Of a stretch of 5,190 bases of DNA, positions 1-5,154 are shown piece by piece (within the stretch, counting starts at the first letter, position 1; each line of letters opens with the position of its first letter). Below the pieces are notes generated by a model. It was given only the letters and a program-made list of their open reading frames with translations, searched no databases and was not told the DNA's origin. Source of the stretch: Phycisphaerales bacterium. Its GTDB lineage: Bacteria; Planctomycetota; Phycisphaerae; Phycisphaerales; SM1A02. Location: NCBI GenBank assembly GCA_018882625.1, contig VERO01000178.1:1-5190 (forward strand), given 5' to 3'. A program made the translations under genes and the position numbers.

Positions 1-1910
1 AGGTAGCCCTCATAGCGCAGGTCCGTCACCACACGCTCGAGCAGCGGCAGGTCTTCGGTGCCGACCGGGACGCCGCCCGCCGCGGCGCCGAGCATGTCGG
101 CAAGCTCGCGGATGCCCACATCGGGCCGGCGCGCGATCTCCGACATCCGCTTGCCGCCGCCTATCGATGCGGGCGCGGGGAGCCGGGCGAGCGTCTCGTG
201 CAGCATCGCGATGCGTGCACGCCGCCGCTCCCAGGCCGCGGACCGCTCGCCGCACACGAGCCCAAGCGCACCACCGCGCGCAGTCAGCCGCTCATCCGCA
301 TTGTCCGCACGGAGCAGCAGCCGGTGCTCCGCGCGGCTCGTGAACATGCGGTAGGGCTCGCGCGGCGTGCGCACCACCAGGTCATCCATCATGACGCCGA
401 TATACGCCTCCTCGCGGCCCAGGCGCGCGGGATCTGCACCGAGCGCACGGCGTGCGGCGTTGAGGCCCGCCACGAGCCCCTGCCCCGCGGCCTCCTCGTA
501 TCCGCTGGTGCCGTTGATCTGGCCGGCGAGGAACAGCCCGCGCACCGACTTTGCCTCTGCCGTCGCGTCGATCTGGTGCGGCCACACCATGTCGTACTCG
601 ACGGCATATCCCGCACGGACGATCTCCGCGCGTGCGCACCCTGGCATCGCGCACACCATGGCCAGCTGCACGTCGGCAGGCAGCGACGTAGAGATGCCGT
701 TGCAGTAGACCTCGTCGGAGGCGAGCGACTCCGGCTCCAGGAAGACATGATGCGACGAACGCTCGGCGAAGCGCACCACCTTGTCCTCGAGGCTCGGGCA
801 GTAGCGCGGGCCGCACTCGGCATCGACCGCGCCTGAGTACATGGGCGCGAGGTGCAGGTTCGCGCGAACAAGATCGTGCACCGCAGCAGTGGTATGCGTC
901 TCGCGGCAGTCGACCTGCGCCATGCGCGGCGTCCAGAGGTCGGGCAGGCCGGAGAGGTCGCTGAAGGGCACGGGCGGATCGTCGCCGAGCGCCGGCTTCA
1001 GCCCATCCCAGTCGATGCTCGCGCGGCGCAGCCTCGGCGGGGTTCCTGTCTTGAGCCTGCCGAGCTCGAAGCCCAGTGCACGAAGCGCACCTGAGATCGC
1101 CACTGCGGCACCCTCGCCCACGCGTCCGCCCGTCGTGCGCTGTGCGCCCGTATGCATGAGCGCGCGCATGAACGTGCCGGTCGTGAGCACGCACGCATCG
1201 CACGCGATGCGGACATTGGCGAGCGGGATCCGCTGGGCCCCTGCGCCGAAGGGTGCAGATGCGGCGAGCGCCAGCGACTCGGGCGATCCCCAACGCATGG
1301 CGAGGTCCGGCATCTCGCGCGAAAGCCCCGCCGCGCGCGAGTTCGCCTCGATCGCCCGCGCATCGTGACGCACCACGCATGCGCCCGTCGCCAGCACGAT
1401 GCCGCGGACGCGCCCGTGATCGACCTCAATCGAGTCCACAAGACCCTCGATCACGGTGATCAGGCTGGACTCCGGCCGCCCGCATGCGATCAGCCGCTGG
1501 ACCTCTGCGGCGTAGTGCATCTTGTCGCACTGCGCTCGCGGCCCGCGCACCGCCGCACCCTTGCTCGAGTTGAGCACCTTGCCCTGGATGCTCGTGGCAT
1601 CCGTCGCCAGCGCCATGATGACGCCGAGCGCATCGACCTCGCGCACCATCTGGCCCTTGGCGAGCCCGCCAATCGCAGGATTGCAGCTCATCGCCCCGAT
1701 GCGCGAGGCATCCATCGTGACCAGCATCACCCGCGGCGCCGAAGGGCGCGCGCCTGCCCCAGCGTCCGCGGCGGTCCCGTCGCGCGCCGCCATCAGCGCA
1801 CGAGCCGCGGCGCACGCGGCCTCCACGCCTGCATGACCGCCGCCGATGACGATGACCAGCGGCCCATCGCCGTGCAGAGTGGGCTCCACTGGATGACCTG
1901 ACCGGGACAT
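1..1910 (-). CDS. mnmG: tRNA uridine-5-carboxymethylaminomethyl(34) synthesis enzyme MnmG (GidA), 3' end cut by window
   Basis: This FAD protein works with the GTPase MnmE to install the (carboxymethyl)aminomethyl group at C5 of wobble uridine 34 in a subset of tRNAs, in the cytoplasm. Reading the minus strand from ATG at 1910 gives 636 open codons to the window edge. Seen: an N-terminal FAD-binding motif VIGGGHAGVEAA (about residues 21-32), CNPAIGG with Cys76 (the family Cys near position 47 in E. coli), LNSSKGAAVRGPRAQ, GRLKTGTPPR, GPRYCPSLEDK with Cys371 (E. coli Cys277 equivalent), GQINGTSGYEEAAGQG, EPYRMFTSRAEHRLLLR and finally LRYEGY at the left edge. The last motif lies roughly 80 residues before the end in E. 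coli, so only the C-terminal helical MnmE/tRNA-contacting part is missing. Two insertions relative to E. coli are visible: about 19 residues near 40-58 and about 50-55 residues near 176-232. ATG 1910 is preferred. The only other in-frame start before an upstream stop is GTG 1946, which adds a non-family-like tail. There is no Shine-Dalgarno. The aminopeptidase gene is divergent. Confidence 0.97.
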   Translation of the reverse strand, partial: MSRSGHPVEPTLHGDGPLVIVIGGGHAGVEAACAAARALMAARDGTAADAGAGARPSAPRVMLVTMDASRIGAMSCNPAIGGLAKGQMVREVDALGVIMALATDATSIQGKVLNSSKGAAVRGPRAQCDKMHYAAEVQRLIACGRPESSLITVIEGLVDSIEVDHGRVRGIVLATGACVVRHDARAIEANSRAAGLSREMPDLAMRWGSPESLALAASAPFGAGAQRIPLANVRIACDACVLTTGTFMRALMHTGAQRTTGGRVGEGAAVAISGALRALGFELGRLKTGTPPRLRRASIDWDGLKPALGDDPPVPFSDLSGLPDLWTPRMAQVDCRETHTTAAVHDLVRANLHLAPMYSGAVDAECGPRYCPSLEDKVVRFAERSSHHVFLEPESLASDEVYCNGISTSLPADVQLAMVCAMPGCARAEIVRAGYAVEYDMVWPHQIDATAEAKSVRGLFLAGQINGTSGYEEAAGQGLVAGLNAARRALGADPARLGREEAYIGVMMDDLVVRTPREPYRMFTSRAEHRLLLRADNADERLTARGGALGLVCGERSAAWERRRARIAMLHETLARLPAPASIGGGKRMSEIARRPDVGIRELADMLGAAAGGVPVGTEDLPLLERVVTDLRYEGY

Positions 1911-1917
1911 GGGGTTC

Positions 1918-1923
1918 AGGATA
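1918..1923 (-). promoter_or_regulatory. Candidate -10 element for mnmG
   Basis: On the minus strand TATCCT (4 of 6 matches to TATAAT) ends 7 nt before the mnmG ATG. That distance would place transcription initiation at or next to the start codon, fitting a leaderless message and the absence of a Shine-Dalgarno. With a 17-bp spacer the -35 position reads GTGAGT, a weak match to TTGACA. Confidence 0.35.
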
Positions 1924-1949
1924 GGAGTCGCAGACGTCCGACTCACCTA
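1922..1949. repeat. Interrupted inverted repeat between divergent mnmG and aminopeptidase starts
   Basis: The arms are TAGG-AGTCG (1922-1930) and CGACT-CA-CCTA (1939-1949). They give nine complementary base pairs with a 2-nt bulge (1944-1945) and an 8-nt centre (1931-1938) that itself contains the palindrome GACGTC. The ends overlap the two outward-facing -10-like hexamers. It could be an operator for coordinated control of both genes, or partly a by-product of two symmetrical promoters. The symmetry is seen directly; the role is inferred. Confidence 0.4.
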
Positions 1950-1953
1950 CCAT
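1948..1953 (+). promoter_or_regulatory. Candidate -10 element for the aminopeptidase gene
   Basis: TACCAT (4 of 6 matches to TATAAT) ends 9 nt before ATG 1963, consistent with a leader of only a few bases. No recognisable -35 hexamer is present 16-18 bp upstream. The placement supports ATG 1963 over ATG 1909, because a promoter here lies downstream of the earlier start. Confidence 0.33.
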
Positions 1954-1962
1954 CTGCGCCCC

Positions 1963-3420
1963 ATGTACACGCGCATCTCGACCGGACCCTCACGCTCGGC
2001 GCTCACCGCCATCCCCATCTTCAGCGATGCGCCTGCGCTTCCCGCACGCCATGCGCGCGCCCCTGGCGCCGCCGAGGCGATGCGCACGTTCAAGGGCGAA
2101 GTCGGCGAGACGGTGACCCTCGGGCACATGATGATGGTCGGGGCCGGCCGCAGGGCGGACCTGACGCTCGCGACTGTGCGGACGCTCGGCGCGAGGCTCG
2201 TGCGGGCGCTCGACCGCGTCGGCGCCACGGCGGTGCGCCTTGAATCCGCGGCATCGCTTGCGCAAGGCCGTGACCGGCGCTTCGAGGCCGGCCAGGCCTT
2301 CGGCGAGGCGATCGCGATCGCCAACTGGCGCATGGATGCGTTCGACGGGACCGCCACGAAGCGCGAGCCTCGGCGCCCGAGACTCTCCGTGGATGCCGAT
2401 GACCGCGAGTTCGCGGACGGCATGGCACGCGGGCTCTCGATCGGCGCCAGCGTCAACGAGGCGCGCCGCATCGCAGCCACGCCTCCGAACGTCTGCACAC
2501 CCGACTGGGTGGCCGCGCAATGCCGCGCCCTCGCACGCGCGTACGGCATGCGCTGCTCGGTCATCCCCTACGCCAAGGCGAAGGCGCTGGGCATGGGTGG
2601 GCTCACTGCGGTGGGCCGCGGCAGCGCGCACAAGCCCTGCCTCGTCTTGCTGGAGCACCGCCCGCGCTCCATCTCGCGCCCTGCGCGCGGCAGGCACCTC
2701 GTGCTGGTGGGCAAGACGATCACCTACGACACCGGCGGATACTCGCTCAAGGTCAACAACGGCATGAAGGGCATGAAGTACGACAAGTGCGGCGGCGCTG
2801 CCGTGATCGGCGCGATGCACGCCATCGCGTCGCTGAGGCTTCCGCTGCACGTGACCGCGCTGCTGCCCGCCGCCGAGAACATGGTGTCGGACGACTCCTA
2901 CCGCCCCGACGACATCATCACCATGCACAATGGCGTCACCGTCGAGGTCACCAACACCGACGCCGAGGGCCGTCTCGTGCTCGCCGACGCCCTCAGCTGG
3001 GCGTGCCGCGAGCTCGAGCCCACCGCCATCGTGGACATGGCCACGCTCACCGGCGGCGTCGTCACCGCGCTCGGCAAGTTCAGCGCCGGCTACTTCTGCG
3101 TTGACGACGGCCTCCGCGAACGGGTGGAGGAGGCGGCACGCGCCACCGGCGAGAAGGTCTGGCAGCTCCCGCTGTGGCCCGAGCACCGCGAGTACATGCG
3201 CGCGCAGCACGCGGACATCATCAACTCAAACCCATCGCGCGAGGCGCATCCGATCCAGGGCGCGGCGTTCCTCGCCTACTTCGTGGACGCGGGAGTGCCG
3301 TGGGCGCACGTGGACATCGCGGGCGTGTCGAGCTCGGAGACCCCGAGCGACCTCTGCGTGCCCGGACCCACGGGATGGGGCGTGCGGCTGCTGACGTCGA
3401 TCGCCGAGCGGATGGCCTGA
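1963..3420 (+). CDS. pepA: M17 family leucyl (cytosol) aminopeptidase, complete
   Basis: A cytoplasmic two-metal exopeptidase that removes N-terminal residues from peptides; family members are usually hexamers. The product is 485 residues, near the family norm. Residues about 1-150 look like the M17 N-terminal domain (FKGEVGET, then MMMVGAGRRADLT). The catalytic domain starts near NEARRIAATPPNV (about 165-177). Metal and catalytic residues can be read directly: Lys251, Asp256, Lys263, Asp274, Asp333, Glu335 and Arg337, the last three in the signature NTDAEGR. Their spacing is identical to bovine lens LAP (K250, D255, K262, D273, D332, E334, R336) and to E. coli PepA (offset 19), so an active enzyme is expected. 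Small departures from consensus are VGKTITYDTGG and KYDKCGGAAV around the metal ligands. The frame is open up to ATG 1909, but that start would overlap the divergent mnmG start and add an unfamiliar 18-residue tail, so ATG 1963 is chosen. There is no Shine-Dalgarno. The symbol is by family; substrate preference is not determined. Confidence 0.96.
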   Translation: MYTRISTGPSRSALTAIPIFSDAPALPARHARAPGAAEAMRTFKGEVGETVTLGHMMMVGAGRRADLTLATVRTLGARLVRALDRVGATAVRLESAASLAQGRDRRFEAGQAFGEAIAIANWRMDAFDGTATKREPRRPRLSVDADDREFADGMARGLSIGASVNEARRIAATPPNVCTPDWVAAQCRALARAYGMRCSVIPYAKAKALGMGGLTAVGRGSAHKPCLVLLEHRPRSISRPARGRHLVLVGKTITYDTGGYSLKVNNGMKGMKYDKCGGAAVIGAMHAIASLRLPLHVTALLPAAENMVSDDSYRPDDIITMHNGVTVEVTNTDAEGRLVLADALSWACRELEPTAIVDMATLTGGVVTALGKFSAGYFCVDDGLRERVEEAARATGEKVWQLPLWPEHREYMRAQHADIINSNPSREAHPIQGAAFLAYFVDAGVPWAHVDIAGVSSSETPSDLCVPGPTGWGVRLLTSIAERMA

Positions 3421-3432
3421 TCCCCCGGCGCC

Positions 3433-3481
3433 GCCGGCCGCCTGACTGGGCGTGCGCGGACGCCGAAGGCCCGCGGCCGGC
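3433..3481. terminator. Candidate bidirectional terminator between convergent genes
   Basis: A perfect 9-bp inverted repeat, GCCGGCCGC (3433-3441) and GCGGCCGGC (3473-3481), encloses a second perfect 5-bp hairpin, GGCGT (3449-3453) and ACGCC (3460-3464), with a 6-nt loop. The structure fills the gap between the aminopeptidase stop and the rpiB stop and reads the same from either side, so it could end both transcripts. There is no T-run on either side, so it is not a classical intrinsic terminator, and GC-rich DNA makes such stems more likely by chance. Confidence 0.4.
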
Positions 3482-3937
3482 TCAGGCCGACGGGTCCTCG
3501 CCGCGCTCGATCCGCGAGATCTTCGCGAGACGGCGCGCGTGTCGCCCGGCCTCATACTCGGTCTTCATCCACACGTCGACGATGCGCTTGACGAGGGTCT
3601 GACCGAGCAGGTCCGCGGACATGCACAGCACATTGGCGTCATTGTGGCTGCGCGAGAGCTGTGCGCTGAGCTCGTCGAGCGCCAGCGCGGCGCGGATCCC
3701 CTCGACCTTGTTGGCCGCAATCGCCATCCCGATGCCTGTGCCGCAGATCAGGATGCCGCGGTCCGCATCGCCGCGGCGGATCGCCTGAGTCACGCGCCAC
3801 GCGCTGTCCGGGTAGTCGCACTGCACGCCGTTGGTGTCGCCCATGGCGATGATCTGGTGCCCCTCCGCACCGAGCTGCTGCTCGAGCGCCCGTGCGACGG
3901 GGGCTCCACGGTGGTCGTTTCCGATGGCAATCCTCAT
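3482..3937 (-). CDS. rpiB: Ribose-5-phosphate isomerase B
   Basis: Interconverts ribose 5-phosphate and ribulose 5-phosphate in the non-oxidative pentose phosphate pathway; RpiB/LacAB family, cytoplasmic. The 151-residue length is typical. Landmarks: MRIAIGNDHRG at the N-terminus (His9, the family SDHAG/SDHRG loop, here with Asn7), DYPD (41-44), GILICGTGIGMAIAANK with Cys65 in the CGTGIG catalytic loop, SRSHNDANVL with His98, and GRHARR (131-136) supplying Arg132 and Arg136, the usual phosphate-binding arginines. These positions fall where they do in E. coli RpiB, so the enzyme should be functional. It overlaps the upstream phosphatase gene by 4 bp (ATGA), implying one mRNA and translational coupling. 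It also has its own Shine-Dalgarno-like AGGGAG 7 nt before the ATG. The stop abuts a GC-rich inverted repeat shared with the convergent aminopeptidase gene. Sugar-phosphate specificity (ribose versus allose or galactose 6-phosphate) is inferred from the family only. Confidence 0.96.
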   Translation of the reverse strand: MRIAIGNDHRGAPVARALEQQLGAEGHQIIAMGDTNGVQCDYPDSAWRVTQAIRRGDADRGILICGTGIGMAIAANKVEGIRAALALDELSAQLSRSHNDANVLCMSADLLGQTLVKRIVDVWMKTEYEAGRHARRLAKISRIERGEDPSA

Positions 3938-4434
3938 GTCGATGCTCCCTGGTCGCAGTGACCCGATGGCGTGCCCCGCGGCGCGAGAATCTCCCGCAGT
4001 CGCGCGGGCAGCGCATGCACCAGCCAGCGGGCGAGCCGGTCGTAGGCTTCCTGCCCCATCCCGATCGGGTCCTCCATGGCCGCGCGCGGGTCGACAGGCA
4101 TCACCTTGGACTCGTGCTCAGGCTCGCCGCTGACGAGGCGGCGCGCGGCCTCTGCGTGGCTTGGGGTCATGGCAAGCACCGCATCCGCGGCGCGGATCAT
4201 CTCGGCCGTGAGGCGCTTGCTGCGGCCCTCATGACGGATGCCGAGCGCCTCCAGCGCCTCAAGCGTCTCGTCCGATACTGCGCCTCCGTCGAGGGCCGCG
4301 ATGCCTGCAGACTCGACGAGGACCCTCCCGCCCCCCGTGTCCACGACCCCCCGCGCCAGCATGTCACGGGCGATCGCCTCGGCCATCGGGGACCGGCACG
4401 TGTTTCCGGTGCAGATGAAGAGGATCGTGCGCAC
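3934..4434 (-). CDS. Low-molecular-weight phosphatase, protein-arginine phosphatase (YwlE-like) subtype
   Basis: A cysteine phosphatase of the LMW-PTP fold, 166 residues, cytoplasmic. The P-loop CTGNTCRS (residues 8-15) gives nucleophile Cys8 and phosphate-binding Arg14. SAG follows at 42-44, and EDP near residue 121 supplies the probable general acid Asp122. Tyrosine-specific members usually carry Ile in the P-loop (CxGNICRS). The Thr12 here corresponds to Thr11 of B. subtilis YwlE, the residue known to favour phospho-arginine, so arginine phosphatase activity is the better inference; its kinase partner (McsB type) is not in the window. The start is GTG at 4434: an in-frame TAG lies at 4449-4447 and no other start codon intervenes. 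There is no well-placed Shine-Dalgarno, but TAGGAT ends 9 nt before the GTG. The C-terminal 15 or so residues (APRGTPSGHCDQGAST) look unstructured. rpiB follows with a 4-bp overlap, the same pairing as ywlE-ywlF in Bacillus. A tyrosine phosphatase role cannot be excluded. Confidence 0.93.
   Translation of the reverse strand: MRTILFICTGNTCRSPMAEAIARDMLARGVVDTGGGRVLVESAGIAALDGGAVSDETLEALEALGIRHEGRSKRLTAEMIRAADAVLAMTPSHAEAARRLVSGEPEHESKVMPVDPRAAMEDPIGMGQEAYDRLARWLVHALPARLREILAPRGTPSGHCDQGAST
3945..3950 (-). promoter_or_regulatory. Ribosome binding site of rpiB
   Basis: AGGGAG on the minus strand lies 7 nt before the rpiB ATG and inside the last codons of the phosphatase gene. It is the clearest Shine-Dalgarno in the window and confirms the rpiB start. 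Together with the ATGA overlap it suggests both reinitiation and independent ribosome loading. Confidence 0.65.
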
Positions 4435-4443
4435 TCCACAGCG

Positions 4444-4449
4444 ATCCTA
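4444..4449 (-). promoter_or_regulatory. Candidate -10 element for the phosphatase-rpiB unit
   Basis: TAGGAT on the minus strand (4 of 6 matches to TATAAT) ends 9 nt before the GTG start of the phosphatase gene. This fits a nearly leaderless transcript, as at the mnmG and aminopeptidase starts. No convincing -35 is seen. Confidence 0.33.
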
Positions 4450-4460
4450 GCGAGTCCCAA

Positions 4461-4472
4461 ACATGCCCATGT
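4461..4472. repeat. Short near-palindrome ACATGCCCATGT in the divergent gap
   Basis: ACATG and CATGT are arranged symmetrically around the centre of a 12-bp site, imperfect only at the middle two bases. It lies between the phosphatase start and the upstream region of the hypothetical gene, just behind the TAGGAT element. This is a position where a regulator could act on both. Only one copy is seen, so chance is a real alternative. Confidence 0.2.
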
Positions 4473-4518
4473 GCCCGAATCATGCCGACATTCCGCGCGA
4501 CAGCGCTCGGGGATGCGC

Positions 4519-4524
4519 TAGAGT
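4519..4524 (+). promoter_or_regulatory. Candidate -10 element for the hypothetical gene
   Basis: TAGAGT (4 of 6 matches to TATAAT) would start transcription near 4531, after the possible starts at 4463 and 4523 and about 30 nt before TTG 4562. That start has a GAGG motif, so the message would have a normal leader. The -35 region is not recognisable. Confidence 0.25.
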
Positions 4525-4552
4525 GCGGGCGCAGGGGCGCAGACCCCAAATC

Positions 4553-4556
4553 GAGG
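4553..4556 (+). promoter_or_regulatory. Possible ribosome binding site deciding the start of the hypothetical gene
   Basis: GAGG lies 5 nt before TTG 4562. It is short, but none of ATG 4463 or GTG 4523 has anything comparable; GTG 4613 has AAGG at a tight spacing. It is the main local argument for the TTG start. Confidence 0.3.
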
Positions 4557-4561
4557 CACTG

Positions 4562-5149
4562 TTGGAATTCGTCGGATACTCAGAGGCCTGGAGAGACCTG
4601 GCTCAAGGCGGCGTGGTGGAGGCCGAGCGCACGGACGCTGTGCTGCGCGTGGCGCTCGAGGACACGCCTGGCGGCGCGGTCGTTGAAGTGGCCGCGGATG
4701 ACCACGCGCACGCCGCGCAGCTGCCGGCAGATGTGGTCCGCCTCTCCCGCGAGCGCATGGCCGAGCTCGTCGAGCGCATCGTGCACAAGATGCATCTCAC
4801 GCGAGTGTGCGTCATCCCCGTGGGCAAGTGGCGGCAGGTCTTCGAGGCGGTGGCCAACGGCATGGCGCAGAACGAGAAGTGGCGTGCAGTCGACAGCGCG
4901 GCCAACGTCGAGCTCAACACGCGGGATCCGCTCGTGGTGCAGCCGGCAGACCACCACACGCTGCGCGACCTCGTCGCCGCCGTGCTCAAGCACGGCACTC
5001 ACCCGACGCACGGCATCGCGATGGCGGCGATGGGCACGCCGCTGGTGATCGAGGCGATGCCCGCGGGCGAGCTCGCGGTGTACGCCGGCAAGGCAAGCAT
5101 CGCCGCGGAGGTCCGTCACCTTCTCGATCAGGTCGCGCTCAAGCGCTGA
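4562..5149 (+). CDS. Conserved-looking hypothetical protein, function unknown
   Basis: I do not recognise this family. From TTG 4562 the product is 195 residues, soluble, with no signal peptide, membrane segment or obvious catalytic motif. An N-terminal third with alternating hydrophobics (VLRVAL, AVVEVAA) suggests beta strands, followed by a helix (LSRERMAELVERIVHKMHL). Next comes VCVIPVGKWRQVFEAVANGMAQNEKW, written here as two overlapping parts: VCVIPVGKWRQVFEAV and VANGMAQNEKW. Then come NTRDPLVVQPADHHTLRDLV, a His-containing stretch (KHGTHPTHGIAM) and a hydrophobic C-terminal segment (TPLVIEAMPAGELAVYAG). Strong G/C at third codon positions supports coding from about 4610 onward. The start is uncertain. 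The frame opens at ATG 4463, with GTG 4523, TTG 4562 and GTG 4613 also possible. The first about 33 codons are Cys/Arg-rich and have more A/T at third positions than the body, which looks non-coding. TTG 4562 has GAGG 5 nt upstream. The gene is divergent from the phosphatase-rpiB unit, and a further reading frame begins 5 bp after its stop, so it may head an operon. Confidence 0.8.
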   Translation: MEFVGYSEAWRDLAQGGVVEAERTDAVLRVALEDTPGGAVVEVAADDHAHAAQLPADVVRLSRERMAELVERIVHKMHLTRVCVIPVGKWRQVFEAVANGMAQNEKWRAVDSAANVELNTRDPLVVQPADHHTLRDLVAAVLKHGTHPTHGIAMAAMGTPLVIEAMPAGELAVYAGKASIAAEVRHLLDQVALKR

Positions 5150-5154
5150 ACCGC

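Noticed and set aside
198..836. Plus-strand open frames opposite mnmG (for example 198-836 and 1152-1901)
   Set aside because: These have the composition of frame shadows and no start signals, and they lie opposite a certain gene.
382..1380. A 332-codon minus-strand open frame, out of frame with MnmG
   Set aside because: It overlaps the mnmG reading frame, which shows family motifs throughout, and its product is Arg/Ala-rich with no recognisable motif.
1426..1953. Alternative minus-strand frame from ATG 1953 as an upstream start for mnmG
   Set aside because: It is in a different frame from the mnmG motifs and would need a frameshift. The MnmG frame is uninterrupted from ATG 1910.
1909..1962. 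ATG 1909 as the aminopeptidase start
   Set aside because: It would overlap the divergent mnmG start and consume the whole promoter region, and it adds a tail that does not look like the family.
1990..3210. A 406-codon open frame on the minus strand opposite the aminopeptidase gene
   Set aside because: It is antisense to a gene with all catalytic residues, its product is dominated by Arg, Ala, Gly and His, and long antisense frames are expected in GC-rich DNA.
4580..5119. Minus-strand 179-codon frame opposite the unknown gene
   Set aside because: Its codon third positions and Arg/His-rich product resemble a shadow; the plus-strand frame has the better coding pattern and operon-like spacing. 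Because the plus-strand gene is itself unrecognised, this rejection is less certain than the others.
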